64,000 nt of DNA from UBA966 sp046350355 (GCA_046350355.1 JAXMAN010000001.1:868001-932000); one strand, 5' to 3'; positions 49,409 through 58,586 are shown, counted from the first letter of the stretch. Numbers and translations are program-made. Notes: generated from the letters alone by a model not told the origin.

Positions 49409-50170
49409 TCAGCCCGTCCAGCCAGCCAGAAGCACTCCCAGGTCGGAGCCCGTCACCGCGCCGTCGTTGTCGAGGTCGGCGGCGCATTCGTTCGCGCAGG
49501 GACCCCAGGCCGCAAGCAGGAGGCCGAGGTCGGCGCCGTTGACCGCGCCGTCGCCGTTGAGGTCGGCACCCATGCCGATGTCCTCCAGCCCGAGGTCGTC
49601 CAGCATGAAGTCATTGGGAAAGGTGATCCCGCTGACATTCACGATGGAGATCTCCATCACCGAGTCGATCGCGACCACCTCGGTCGAGAACTGCTCCCAC
49701 AGGAAGGCCTGGCTGGGAGAAATGGTGCCGCTCACCTGCGCGCCGTCCAGCGCAAATCGCAGCGAATAGCCCGGGAAGCCCGCGGCGGTGGCCAGCGCCC
49801 AGGCGCTGAAGCGGTAGCGCCGGCCCGGCGTGACCGAGACCGCCTGGTACCAGACGCGCTTCTGTCCGGCCTGGCTGCTGTTGTCGCCATTCACGCTCAT
49901 CGCGCCGGCGCCGCCGGGCGTGTGCTGCACGCCCCACCACGGTCCGCCAGGATTCCACGGATGCACCCACCAGCTTCCCTCGATGGTGTTGCCGTTGGGC
50001 GTATGCACATAGTCGCTTGAGATGCCCGCGAGCGTGGGGTTCTCGAAGTTGCCGTTGACGATGAGGTTGCCGCCGGCGTGGACGGATGCAGTGGCGCACC
50101 CCAGTGCGATGCACAGGGCGGCGTGGCGGGCCAGCATGGCCGGGCGGATCAGCGTGGAGGGGATGTCCAT
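49409..50170 (-). CDS. Secreted protein with dockerin-like repeats
   Basis: 253 aa. Signal peptide LARHAALCIALGCATASVHA, then a carbohydrate-binding-like beta domain (GNLIVNGNFENPTLAG...GSWWVHPWNPGG...YRFSAWALATAAG). The end has two Ca-binding dockerin-type repeats: ADLNGDGAVNGADLGLLLAAW and ADLDNDGAVTGSDLGVLLAGW. In planctomycetes this type of ending is common on secreted proteins. The start is supported by GGAG 8 nt before the ATG. Function unknown; surface or matrix protein likely. Confidence 0.85.
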   Translation of the reverse strand: MDIPSTLIRPAMLARHAALCIALGCATASVHAGGNLIVNGNFENPTLAGISSDYVHTPNGNTIEGSWWVHPWNPGGPWWGVQHTPGGAGAMSVNGDNSSQAGQKRVWYQAVSVTPGRRYRFSAWALATAAGFPGYSLRFALDGAQVSGTISPSQAFLWEQFSTEVVAIDSVMEISIVNVSGITFPNDFMLDDLGLEDIGMGADLNGDGAVNGADLGLLLAAWGPCANECAADLDNDGAVTGSDLGVLLAGWTG

Positions 50171-50244
50171 TGCGTGTTCTCCATGGGTTTGCAAATCAGC
50201 GCACTTGCGTCCCGCTACGGCGGCGAGCGATTCGACGTCGGGGA

Positions 50245-50883
50245 TCACCCGCGACGACGCCGCGCGCCGCGGCAGAGGCCTCCCACCGCAAGGCAGCCGA
50301 GCACGTGCGGCCCGGGGATCTCGAAGGTGAGGTCGTCGATGCGGAAGCTGATCGGGGTGTCGGCGTCCATCTCGCGGAAGATCACCCGCGTGATGACCGC
50401 TTCGCCGGCGGTCCCACCGACCCAGCCGCCGAAGGTGTCGCCGACAGGGACCGCCGCGAGGATCCCGAGCAGCGTGTCGCCGGCGTAGAACTCCATGCGC
50501 AGGCTCCCGCCCTCGAAGAGGTTGCTCGCGGTGTCGAAGTAGGCGCCCACGCTGGATTGCGCCGCGCCGAAGACCACCTCGACGACGTCGTCGTTCTCGA
50601 CGCTGTTGCTCTGCAGGTAGGGGACGCCGGAGGGAGCAGGCGGAGCTCCGAACGCGCCGAAGTCCGACGTCGTGCCCCCCAGCCCGCCGAACTGCGCAAG
50701 CCCGACCGTGAACGGGATGGAGGTCCCGACGGCGACCTCGTCGAAGGTCACCACATTCGCCGCGCCGCTGAAGTCGGCCGGCCCGATGGCCGTGATGCCC
50801 GCCGACGCGATGGACCCGAACGAACCGGCGGCCACGCAGGCAGCCACGCATGCACGCAGTGTGCGATCCACGTTCCCACGCAT
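50245..50883 (-). CDS. Secreted PEP-CTERM-like protein
   Basis: 212 aa. Signal peptide VACVAAGSFGSIASA, a beta-rich middle (VVTFDEVAVGTSIPFTVG; VVEVVFGAAQSSVGAYFD), and a C-terminus ending IPGPHVLGCLAVGGLCRGARRRRG: a short hydrophobic stretch and Arg cluster of the PEP-CTERM type. Such signals are cut by an exosortase-like enzyme. GAGGAG stands ~9 nt before the ATG. It lies 74 bp downstream of the dockerin-type gene start and is probably an independent gene. Confidence 0.8.
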   Translation of the reverse strand: MRGNVDRTLRACVAACVAAGSFGSIASAGITAIGPADFSGAANVVTFDEVAVGTSIPFTVGLAQFGGLGGTTSDFGAFGAPPAPSGVPYLQSNSVENDDVVEVVFGAAQSSVGAYFDTASNLFEGGSLRMEFYAGDTLLGILAAVPVGDTFGGWVGGTAGEAVITRVIFREMDADTPISFRIDDLTFEIPGPHVLGCLAVGGLCRGARRRRG

Positions 50884-51406
50884 CTCGATTTCTCCTCTCC
50901 CAAGGGCGCGCAAAGGCGCCGGCCAGCGCGCTCGGGGCGCCCACGAGGGCCAGGAGCGCGGGGGTGAGTGTATCGGGTGAGGGAGGAGATTCGCGCGCCG
51001 CAGTCGCCTCGAGATGGATGTGAGTCCGCGCGGTGTTCGGTGCCGCTTCCAATCGCTCGACTTTTCAACAGTGAACCCCGGGGCTCGCGCATCCAGGTGG
51101 CGCACCTGGAGTTCGCCGCCGACGACCGCGTTCGCGATGTCGTTCCCCCCGGACAGCCCGCACCGCGATCCGGGCGGCTCGGATCTCGCGATCCAGGCCT
51201 CTTGATTGACGATGGATGCGCCGAATCTTGGTTCGATGACCCGGGAGCATCGGGCGCACTTCGCGGTCGCCCCAAATCCGCGATGCGTTGGGTCGAATCC
51301 ACGCCCGGCGAGGTACGCTCGCATCATCCCTTTCGCGCACCCCCGCCGAAACCCTTCCGGCGCCCGCGCGGATCACTCGCCGCTTCCCGTGCGGCAGGAG
51401 TCCATC
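50884..51406. other. 523-bp intergenic region
   Basis: Between divergent PEP-CTERM-type genes. Frames that stay open translate to Arg/Pro/Ser-rich sequence without family features. I see no gene or clear regulatory repeat. Confidence 0.6.
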
Positions 51407-51958
51407 ATGCGACAGCTCGTCCTTCTCGCGGTCGGTTCCGTGTGCATCGCCATGCCGGTGTCGGTCGCCTCCGCCGAGTTCGCGGCGGGCAACCTCTCCT
51501 ACATCCAGGGCGTCGCCGGCCCCGAGAATGGCTATTCGTATTGGGGCTCGAACGTCAGCGGGCTGTACCACCCGCTGGGGACTTCGGGTCAGTCCTTCAC
51601 GGAGACCTACAGCACGGCCGGGGTCGTGCTCGTCACCTCCTGGGTGAACAGCCCGACCAGCGTGACGTTCCTCTTCGACTTCTCCGGGTTCAATCCGGGC
51701 CAGTACTCGGTGCACGCCATCGAGATCATCGGCCTCAAGGAAGACGGGTCGCTCTCCTCCGTGACGGCGTCGCAGGGTTCCGCCTACGTGCAGAGCGGCA
51801 TCAAGATCCGCTGGGATGGCCTGGGGGCGGACCTCGCTCAGCAGCCGCAGCTCATGCTCACCATCGAGCAGGTCCCGGCACCCGGTGCGATGGCCGTGCT
51901 CTTCGGCTCCGCGCTGGTGGCGGGGGCTCGGCGTCGCAGGGACGCGCGCGGGCACTGA
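51407..51958 (+). CDS. Secreted PEP-CTERM-like protein
   Basis: 183 aa. Signal peptide RQLVLLAVGSVCIAMPVSVASA, then an extracellular beta-sandwich-like middle rich in Ser, Thr, Gly and Tyr. The C-terminus VPAPGAMAVLFGSALVAGARRRRDARGH carries the Pro-Ala-Pro motif, hydrophobic segment and Arg cluster of the PEP-CTERM sorting type. AGGAG lies 7 nt before the ATG. Probably surface-anchored or cut by an exosortase-like enzyme; function unknown. Confidence 0.82.
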   Translation: MRQLVLLAVGSVCIAMPVSVASAEFAAGNLSYIQGVAGPENGYSYWGSNVSGLYHPLGTSGQSFTETYSTAGVVLVTSWVNSPTSVTFLFDFSGFNPGQYSVHAIEIIGLKEDGSLSSVTASQGSAYVQSGIKIRWDGLGADLAQQPQLMLTIEQVPAPGAMAVLFGSALVAGARRRRDARGH

Positions 51959-52153
51959 CACCGCCGCGCGAGCCCCGAGAGCAATCTGCGATTTCTCGCC
52001 TCCCTGCGTGAATCTGCCAAGCCGTCGTCGGGCGAAACCCACGGCGCGGGTTTTCCCCCGCGTCCTGATCCGATTGTGAACCCGATCGCCTGCAACCGTC
52101 CTATCGACGGCTCGGCTGTCTCCTACACACCGTTGAACCTCCAGAGGAAACAC

Positions 52154-53125
52154 ATGCTGCTCACCATCGCCGCCTCGATCCTTCTCGCAACCTCACCTGT
52201 CGCCGCCCAGAACGCGCCCGCAAAGGCGCCCGCCGCCGCCCTCCCGGCCGCGCAGGCGACGATCGTCGACACCGCGGTCGCCGCCGGCGACTTCAAGACC
52301 CTCGTCGCGGCCGTGCAGGCGGCGGGCCTGGCCGAGACGCTCAGCGGCAAGGGTCCGTTCACCGTCTTCGCGCCGACCGACGCGGCGTTCGCGAAGCTCC
52401 CCGCCGGCACCCTCGAGATGCTCCTGAAGCCTGAGAACAAGGCGAAGCTTGCCGCGATCCTCACCTATCACGTGGTGCCGGGCTCCGTGCAGGCCGCCGA
52501 TGTCGTCAAGATGAAGTACGCGGGCACCGTGAACGGCCAGCGCGTCGACATCAAGGTCGACAGCGCGAAGGTCACCGTCGACGGCGCGACCGTGACCGCC
52601 ACCGACATCGCGTGCTCCAACGGCGTCATCCACGTGATCGACACCGTCATGCTTCCGGTCGACGGAACCGTGGTGGACGTGGCCGCGAAGAACGGCTCGT
52701 TCAACACGCTCGTCGCCGCGATCAAGGCCGCCGGCCTCGCCGAGACGCTCTCGGGCAAGGGTCCGTTCACGATCCTCGCTCCCACCGACGAGGCCTTCGC
52801 GAAGCTCCCCGCGGGCACGCTCGAGATGCTCCTCAAGCCGGAGAACAAGAAGCAGCTCGTCGAGATCCTGTCGTACCACGTCGTTCCTGGCGTGGCCGCG
52901 TACAGCGACTCGGTCGTGAAGATGTCCGAGGTCCCGACCGTCCTGGGCAGCCCGGTCGCCGTGAAGGTCGTCGACGGCAAGGTCATGCTGAACGGCGCCA
53001 AGGTCGTCGCCGTCGATGTCGAGGCGAGCAACGGCGTCATCCACGTGATCGACACCGTGCTCCTCCCGGCCGCGCGTCCCGCCGCGGACCGCTCGGGGTC
53101 CGCCGAGGGCACCAAGTCGAACTGA
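52154..53125 (+). CDS. Secreted protein with two fasciclin (FAS1) domains
   Basis: 323 aa. A signal peptide and an Ala/Pro linker (residues 1-35) lead to two FAS1 domains (~36-175 and ~176-305). The two are nearly identical in large stretches: ETLSGKGPFT, APTDxAFAKLPAGTLEMLLKPENK, and SNGVIHVIDTV occur in both. The start at 52154 is preferred because it begins at the hydrophobic signal and has AGAGGAAA upstream; a longer frame starts at 52076. FAS1 proteins act in cell adhesion. Confidence 0.9.
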   Translation: MLLTIAASILLATSPVAAQNAPAKAPAAALPAAQATIVDTAVAAGDFKTLVAAVQAAGLAETLSGKGPFTVFAPTDAAFAKLPAGTLEMLLKPENKAKLAAILTYHVVPGSVQAADVVKMKYAGTVNGQRVDIKVDSAKVTVDGATVTATDIACSNGVIHVIDTVMLPVDGTVVDVAAKNGSFNTLVAAIKAAGLAETLSGKGPFTILAPTDEAFAKLPAGTLEMLLKPENKKQLVEILSYHVVPGVAAYSDSVVKMSEVPTVLGSPVAVKVVDGKVMLNGAKVVAVDVEASNGVIHVIDTVLLPAARPAADRSGSAEGTKSN

Positions 53126-53145
53126 CGCGTCGCTTCGATCGATCG

Positions 53146-53186
53146 GCGCGGCCCCGTCGGATCTCCGACGGGGCCGCGCTGCTTTT
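53146..53186 (+). terminator. Rho-independent terminator after the FAS1 gene
   Basis: A perfect 16-bp GC-rich stem (53146-53161 with 53164-53179) and short loop, followed by TGCTTTT. Confidence 0.8.
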
Positions 53187-53199
53187 GGCTCGAGTTGCG

Positions 53200-53433
53200 A
53201 TGGAGGGACCGACGGTGCAGATCACGCAAGCAATCGTGATCTGCTCTCTCATTCCAGGCGCGCGCATCGATGGCATCGGGCCCTTCGGGGAGCCCGCCCC
53301 CGCGTTCGCCGCAGCGATCGCGCAGTGGCAGGCGCAGATCGGCGCGGTGCGGTCCGAGGCGTTGGGCCGCCTGAAGTCACTCCTGCGTCCAGAGGAGCTG
53401 GCGTGGATCGAGCCGCCCGCAGGCATTCGGTGA
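53200..53433 (+). CDS. Small hypothetical protein
   Basis: 77 aa. The ATG at 53200 lies within the tail of the terminator hairpin region. The middle (FAAAIAQWQAQIGAVRSEALGRLKSLL) is predicted helical. It has no recognised family and could be read-through noise, but its ending 26 bp before the DUF2339 start makes it plausible as a small upstream gene. Confidence 0.35.
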   Translation: MEGPTVQITQAIVICSLIPGARIDGIGPFGEPAPAFAAAIAQWQAQIGAVRSEALGRLKSLLRPEELAWIEPPAGIR

Positions 53434-53458
53434 ATCGCCGGAGTACCTTGAGCGGGAC

Positions 53459-56374
53459 ATGGTTGACCGGGAACCTGATCCGCGCGTGGAGGAACTCGAA
53501 CGCCGCATTGCAGCGCTTGAAGCGTGGGTGAACCGCGCCGCGGTGCGGCTGAACGTGCCGGCGCCGTTGTCCGTGCCGGGGACGACGGCGGCGCCGGCGC
53601 CGACTCCCGCGCCTGCCCCGACGTCCGTCGCCGCCGCCTCGACTTCTGCAGCTGCGCCTGCGCCAGTCCCCTGGGCAACGCCGCCCCTCGCGCCTGCGCC
53701 CGCGCCTCCGCCTCCAACTTCGCCCACGCCCGCGCCCGCCCTCGTCCCCCAGACCGGCCGCGTCGTCGCGCGCGCACCCGTCGTCGACTCCGCCGTCCCT
53801 CCGGTCCCTCCCGTCCCTCCCGCAGCACCCGCGCCGGCCGCCGCGCCGCAGCCCGTGCGCGCGGGCGAGCCGCTGCAGCTCGAGCGCTTCATCGGCATGA
53901 AGGTCGCGGCGTGGGCCGGCGGCATCATCGTGATCGCGGGCATCGCGCTCTTCGCGCGCTATGCGGTGAGCGAGGGCTGGTTCGGCGGCATGAGCCCGAT
54001 GGGCAAGCTCGCGCTCAGCTACGCCGCGGCGGCGGCGCTCGGGAGCGCCGGGCTGCTGCTGCGTCGGCAGCTTGGACGGCTCGCGTCCGCGGCGCTCGTC
54101 GCGTCGGGCATCGGCGGCTGCTACGTCGCGACCTGCGCGGGCGTGCGTCCCTTCGAGGTGATGGACCCCGTCGTCGCGCTGGTCATCTCCGCGCTGCTCG
54201 CCTGCGCGGGCGCCTGGCTCACGCTCCGCTCGCGCGAGGTGGTCGTCGCGGCGATCAGCCTCCTGGGCGCGTACCTGGTCCCGATCTTCGCGCTGCCGGG
54301 CGCGATCGACTTCGACGCCTCGCACGGCACCGCCACCTTCTCCGGTGGCTACTACACCGCGATCTTCGCGGTGGTGCTCCTCTCCGCGCGGATGGGGCAG
54401 CCCATCTTCGCCAACCTGCGTTCGATGGCGATCCTGCAGGCGATGGTCGCCGGGCTCATGGTCGTGCAGCTTCGCGACGATGCGCCGCTCACGACCTCGG
54501 TGCTGCTGGTCCTCTGGTGGGCGATGGCGGCGCTCGAATGCACGCTCGCCGCCTTCCGCGGCAGCTCGCCGCGCGGAAACGCGGCGTTCCTGGTCGGCGC
54601 GACGGTCGTCGCGACGCCCTTCGCGGTCGTGGGCGCGCTCTCGTCCAATCCGTGGACGGCGCCCTTCTCATGGGTTCCGGCGGCGATCGGCCTCGCCTGC
54701 CTCGCCGGCGCCGTGGTCGTCGGCGCGCCCGTGCCGATGCAGCGCGTCGACGACGCCGACCGACGCGAGGATCCCCAGGGCGCCGCGGTCGCGGACGCCT
54801 GCCGCCTGCTCGCCGCGATCTTTGCGGTGCTCGTCGCGGTCGAGGCCGTCGCGCAGGTCGGGGTGCTGGTCCGCGGCGGCGCGCTGCCGGTGACCTGGGC
54901 GGCGATGGGCGCGACGATGGCGATCGCCTCGCGCCGGCTGGGCATGCGGCCGATCGCCTGGATCGGGTTGCTCACGATGTTCCCGGCGTTCCTGGTGGCG
55001 CTCGTGCAGCTCTTCTTCGGCTCCTCCTCCGCATCCACGCTGGTGGTCTGGGGCGCCCCGGTGCCGCACTGGGACCTGACGCCGAAGCTCACCTCCTGGC
55101 ACATCGAGGTGACGGACGGAGTCTGGTCGCCGCTGCTGGTCTGCGTCATCCTGGCGGTCACGGCGCGCTGGTGGAACACGCTCCGCCGCGCCACCGCGAT
55201 GGGCCCGGCGGGCGCGGCCGTCCCGATCGGCACCGCGCCGCACGGGGCGATGGAACTCCCGGCCGTCGGCGGTGCCATCGCCGCGCTCGGCGCGTCGATC
55301 CTCTGGTGCGCCCTCTCGCTGGCGTGCGCGAGCGGCTACGCCTCGATGTCGCTCGCGCTGCTGGGCGGGCTGGCCGTCGCGGCCCTGGGCACCGGCGGGG
55401 CGCTCGCTCGTGCCGTGGCGTTCATCTTCCTGACCGTCGCCGGATGCGCGTGGTACCTCGCGCTGGGCGCGACGATCGTCGAGCCCATGGCGAGCGGATC
55501 GCTTGCCGGCGCGGTGGCGGTCGCGGCGATCTCGCTCGCGATCCTGGGGCTCTTCGCCGCGCGCGAAGGGAATCCATGGATCGCGCAGCGGATCTTCGGC
55601 GCGTTCGCCGCGCACGCGCTCCTCTGCGCGGCGCTGCTGGTGGGAGCGTGGTCCGTCGTCGGGCGCGCGCATGGCAGCGGCGCGGATCCGCAGGCGCCGC
55701 TGGAGTGGGGCGCGCTCGCGCTCGCGACCCTCGGTGGGCTTGCGTGCCTGGGATGCCGGGGCGACCGCTGGTCCGTGGTGCGCACGGTGGGCCGTGTCGG
55801 CGTCGTGACCGCGGCGTTCCTCGCGGTCCTTGCGTCGGTGGGGCGCGCCTTCACCGACCCCGGAAAGGACACCTGGCTCCAGCACTGGCTGCTGGACATG
55901 GGCACGCCCGCGACAATCGTCTCGCTGGTCGCGCTCGTGCTGGTCCGCGGCGACGGGCGCGTCTCGCGCTCCCCGATGACCGGCGCCGCCGTCGTGGGCG
56001 CCGTGGCCGTCGTCGCCTCCGTGATCGCGCGCTTCTTCGAGCCGACGGCCCGGCCGCCCTTCCCGGCCTCGCCGGCGATGCAAGGCGCCGCGGTCAGCGC
56101 GTGGATGGGCGTCGCCGGCCTCGCGCTGGTGATCGTCGGATTCCGCGCGTCGAGCGGTCCGATGCGCTGGATCGGCCTCGTCGGGCTTGCGCTGACGGCC
56201 GCGAAGGTGCTGCTGTACGACATGTCCGACGCCGGCCCCGCCTGGCGCGTGGGCGCGATGGTCGTCACCGGCATCCTGATCGTGGGGAGCAGCGCGGTCT
56301 ACGCGCGCGCGACCCGCGTCGTCGACGCGAAGAAGGCCGCCGGCGGCGAGCCCGTTCCACCCGGAGGCGCCTGA
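53459..56374 (+). CDS. DUF2339 multi-pass membrane protein
   Basis: 971 aa. An N-terminal coiled-coil helix (RVEELERRIAALEAWVNRA) is followed by a ~90-residue Ala/Pro-rich linker. From residue ~150 on there are some 20 or more hydrophobic segments, beginning KVAAWAGGIIVIAGIALFARYAV. GGMSPMGKLALSYAAAAAL and VAAISLLGAYLVPIFA are typical of the DUF2339 family. It is a large inner-membrane protein of unknown function. The start at 53459 is the first ATG of the frame and gives the expected N-terminal helix. Confidence 0.88.
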   Translation: MVDREPDPRVEELERRIAALEAWVNRAAVRLNVPAPLSVPGTTAAPAPTPAPAPTSVAAASTSAAAPAPVPWATPPLAPAPAPPPPTSPTPAPALVPQTGRVVARAPVVDSAVPPVPPVPPAAPAPAAAPQPVRAGEPLQLERFIGMKVAAWAGGIIVIAGIALFARYAVSEGWFGGMSPMGKLALSYAAAAALGSAGLLLRRQLGRLASAALVASGIGGCYVATCAGVRPFEVMDPVVALVISALLACAGAWLTLRSREVVVAAISLLGAYLVPIFALPGAIDFDASHGTATFSGGYYTAIFAVVLLSARMGQPIFANLRSMAILQAMVAGLMVVQLRDDAPLTTSVLLVLWWAMAALECTLAAFRGSSPRGNAAFLVGATVVATPFAVVGALSSNPWTAPFSWVPAAIGLACLAGAVVVGAPVPMQRVDDADRREDPQGAAVADACRLLAAIFAVLVAVEAVAQVGVLVRGGALPVTWAAMGATMAIASRRLGMRPIAWIGLLTMFPAFLVALVQLFFGSSSASTLVVWGAPVPHWDLTPKLTSWHIEVTDGVWSPLLVCVILAVTARWWNTLRRATAMGPAGAAVPIGTAPHGAMELPAVGGAIAALGASILWCALSLACASGYASMSLALLGGLAVAALGTGGALARAVAFIFLTVAGCAWYLALGATIVEPMASGSLAGAVAVAAISLAILGLFAAREGNPWIAQRIFGAFAAHALLCAALLVGAWSVVGRAHGSGADPQAPLEWGALALATLGGLACLGCRGDRWSVVRTVGRVGVVTAAFLAVLASVGRAFTDPGKDTWLQHWLLDMGTPATIVSLVALVLVRGDGRVSRSPMTGAAVVGAVAVVASVIARFFEPTARPPFPASPAMQGAAVSAWMGVAGLALVIVGFRASSGPMRWIGLVGLALTAAKVLLYDMSDAGPAWRVGAMVVTGILIVGSSAVYARATRVVDAKKAAGGEPVPPGGA

Positions 56375-56386
56375 GCGCGGGGAGCG

Positions 56387-57079
56387 TCAGCTCCGACGCC
56401 GGCGCGGCGCGAGCCCCGCGAGACCCAGCAGCGCGAGCGCGCCGGGGGCGGGGGTGATCCACAGGTTGCGCTGGTCAAAGGTGTTCGTGCCGGAGTTGAA
56501 GGCCGCCGAGCCCGCCATCATGATGCTGAACCCAGTCTGGGGCAGCACGTCCCGCGCGAATGCGAAGTGCGCGATCCAGACGCCGAAGGACGCGGAGTCG
56601 CTTCCCCCAGTGATGAAGCCCGGCTGGCTGAGGAGCGGGATGGCGACGATCTGCGGGCTGTTGGGGACCGAGGAGAACCAGCCGGCGTTCGGCGGGATCG
56701 TGGTCGCATTCGCCGTGGCGTAGTTGGTGAAGTTGGGATCCGGGGTCGTTGCATCGCCGCAGTACCAGACGCCGCCGTCGTTGTAGCCGCCCATCGTCAC
56801 GAAGCTGTCGATGTCGTCGATGTTCGCGACGCCGAGCGTCGGCCGCCACTTGTTCGTGGCGGCCGTCGAGCCCTGCACGAACTGGACGCCGTTCGACAGG
56901 GCGATGTTCATGTTGAAGGCGTTGAGAAGCTTGTCCGTGGACGCGCTCATGCCCGCGTACACATCCACGAGGATGTGCGTGCCCGTGTTGCGCACCATTC
57001 CGACCCAGCCAGTGAAGCCGGCGTCGGCGGCGGAGGCGAGCGAGGCGGTGGCGACGAGCGCGATGCAGGCGAGCTTCAT
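56387..57079 (-). CDS. PEP-CTERM-like protein, copy 3 of a tandem triplicate
   Basis: 230 aa. Signal peptide MKLACIALVATASLASADA-type (20 residues), conserved body NKWRPTLGVANIDDIDSFVTMGG and DGGVWYCGD, and C-terminus PAPGALALLGLAGLAPRRRRS. It is highly similar to the two genes upstream. Its start overlaps the stop of copy 2 by 4 bp. This copy has diverged most: NMNIALSNGVQFVQGSTA replaces NANIATTNG-type sequence. Confidence 0.88.
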   Translation of the reverse strand: MKLACIALVATASLASAADAGFTGWVGMVRNTGTHILVDVYAGMSASTDKLLNAFNMNIALSNGVQFVQGSTAATNKWRPTLGVANIDDIDSFVTMGGYNDGGVWYCGDATTPDPNFTNYATANATTIPPNAGWFSSVPNSPQIVAIPLLSQPGFITGGSDSASFGVWIAHFAFARDVLPQTGFSIMMAGSAAFNSGTNTFDQRNLWITPAPGALALLGLAGLAPRRRRS

Positions 57080-57780
57080 CGCGTGGTCTCCTTTCGCCGA
57101 CGCGGCGCGAGCCCCGCGAGACCCAGCAGCGCGAGCGCTCCGGGGGCGGGGATGATCTCCCAGTAGAACATGCGCTGATCGGAAGCGTTCGTGCCGGAGT
57201 TGAAGGCAGCGGAGGCGGAGAAGGAGACGCCCGCGAGGGGGCCCGCTCCGCTCTTCAGCGTGGCGAAGTGCGCGACCCAGACGCCATACGACGCGTTCGT
57301 TCCGCCTCTGCCAGACACGCCCGGCATCCCGGCGAGGCTGATCGCCGCAGTCTGCGGGCTGGTCGGATCCGCGGTGTACCAGCCGGCATTGGGGGCGATC
57401 GTGGTGGCGTTCGCGGTCGCGTAGTTGGTGAAGTTCGGGTCCGCGGTCGTGGTGTCTCCGCAGTAGTAGGTCCCGCCGTCGTCGAATCCGCCGAGCGTGA
57501 CGAAGCTGTCGATGTCGTCGATGTTGGCGACGACGAGCGTGGGCCGCCACTTGTTGGTGCCGGCGGTCGCGCCCTGGAAGAAGGTCGATCCGTTGGTCGT
57601 GGCGATGTTCGCGTTGAAGACGTTGAGCAGCTTGTCGGTCGGCGCGCTCATGCCCGCGTAGACATCCATGATGTAGTGCGTGTTGGTCTCGCGCTGCCTG
57701 CAGACCCAGCCGACGAACCCGGCGTCGGCGGCGGAGGCGAGCGAGGCGGTGGCGACGAGTGCGATGCAGGCGAACTTCAT
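57076..57780 (-). CDS. PEP-CTERM-like protein, copy 2 of a tandem triplicate
   Basis: 234 aa. Shares the signal peptide MKFACIALVATASLASAADAG with copy 3 and the body FTNYATANATTIAPNAGWYTADPTSPQ with copy 1. The C-terminus PAPGALALLGLAGLAPRRRKETTR is typical. It starts with an ATGA overlap on copy 1 and ends with an ATGA overlap on copy 3. Two cysteines (VCRQRE region and YYCGD), one shared by all copies, may form a disulfide. Confidence 0.88.
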   Translation of the reverse strand: MKFACIALVATASLASAADAGFVGWVCRQRETNTHYIMDVYAGMSAPTDKLLNVFNANIATTNGSTFFQGATAGTNKWRPTLVVANIDDIDSFVTLGGFDDGGTYYCGDTTTADPNFTNYATANATTIAPNAGWYTADPTSPQTAAISLAGMPGVSGRGGTNASYGVWVAHFATLKSGAGPLAGVSFSASAAFNSGTNASDQRMFYWEIIPAPGALALLGLAGLAPRRRKETTR

Positions 57781-58481
57781 GGCGTGGTCTCCCTTCGACG
57801 ACGCGGCGCAAGCCCCGCGAAGCCAAGCAGCGCGAGCGCGCCGGGGGCGGGGATGTTCCACGCGAAGTAGCGCGAATCGGTTGCGTTCGTGCCGGTGTTG
57901 AAGGCGGCGGAGGCGGAGAAGGAGATGCCTGAGCCGCTGTTGCTCGCTTCGTTCTTGATCGTGAGGAAGTGGCCGACCCAGACGCCGTAGTTCGCGAGGG
58001 CGCTGCCGGTCCAAGCGACCCCCGCTTGGTTCGCGAGGCTGGTCGCGACCACCTGGGGGCTCGTCGGATCGGACGTGAACCAGCCGGCGTTTGCGGGAAT
58101 CGTGGTCGCGTTCGAGGTGGCGTAGTTCGTGAAGTTCGGATCCGCGGTCGTGGTGTCGCCGCAGTAGTAGACGCCGCCATCGTCGAATCCGCCCATCGTC
58201 ACGAAGCTGTCGACATCGTCGATGTTGGCGACCCCGAGCGTCGGCCGCCACTTGTTCGTGCCGGCGGTCGCACCCTGATAGAAGGCCGCCCCGTTGGTCG
58301 AGGTGATGTTGGCGTTGTAGACGTTGAGCAGCTTGTCCGTGGGCGCACTCATGCCCGCGTAGATGTCCAGGACCCAGTGCGTGCCGCCGTCGCGCCACCT
58401 CGCGACCCAACCGACAAATCCGGCGTTGGCGGCGGTGGCAATCGACGCGGCGCCGATGACGGCGACAGTCACGATCTTCAT
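57777..58481 (-). CDS. PEP-CTERM-like protein, copy 1 of a tandem triplicate
   Basis: 234 aa and first in the operon. Signal peptide MKIVTVAVIGAASIATAANAG, body NKWRPTLGVANIDDVDSFVTMGG and YYCGDTTTADPNFTNYATSN, and C-terminus PAPGALALLGFAGLAPRRRR. GGAGGGG lies 7 nt before its ATG. Surface or secreted, exosortase-type processing likely. Function unknown. The three copies are one transcription unit. Confidence 0.88.
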   Translation of the reverse strand: MKIVTVAVIGAASIATAANAGFVGWVARWRDGGTHWVLDIYAGMSAPTDKLLNVYNANITSTNGAAFYQGATAGTNKWRPTLGVANIDDVDSFVTMGGFDDGGVYYCGDTTTADPNFTNYATSNATTIPANAGWFTSDPTSPQVVATSLANQAGVAWTGSALANYGVWVGHFLTIKNEASNSGSGISFSASAAFNTGTNATDSRYFAWNIPAPGALALLGFAGLAPRRRRETTP

Positions 58482-58558
58482 GGCGATCCCCTCCCTGCTT
58501 TCGTGGATTTGGTGCCCCAACCCAGAGGCCCCGTATTCGGACCTCACCTCACTGTTGC

Positions 58559-58586
58559 AGACTATCCCCGCTCCTTCACGAGTCAA
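58559..58586 (-). promoter_or_regulatory. Possible promoter of the PEP-CTERM triplicate
   Basis: Minus strand TTGACT (58586-58581), 16 bp, then TAGTCT (58564-58559). The -35 is good, the -10 weak. It would give a ~70-nt leader. Confidence 0.35.

Noticed and set aside
50968..52011. 347-codon plus-strand frame
   Set aside because: It runs through the 523-bp intergenic region and out of frame through the PEP-CTERM gene at 51407; the translation has no coherent composition.
52076..52153. Longer N-terminus for the fasciclin protein
   Set aside because: The extra 26 residues (MNPIACNRPIDGSAV...) precede a complete signal peptide and have no Shine-Dalgarno; the ATG at 52154 has one.
53524..56457. 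Open frame of 977 codons overlapping the DUF2339 gene
   Set aside because: It is frame +1 of a very GC-rich membrane protein gene; the product is Arg-rich and lacks hydrophobic spans.
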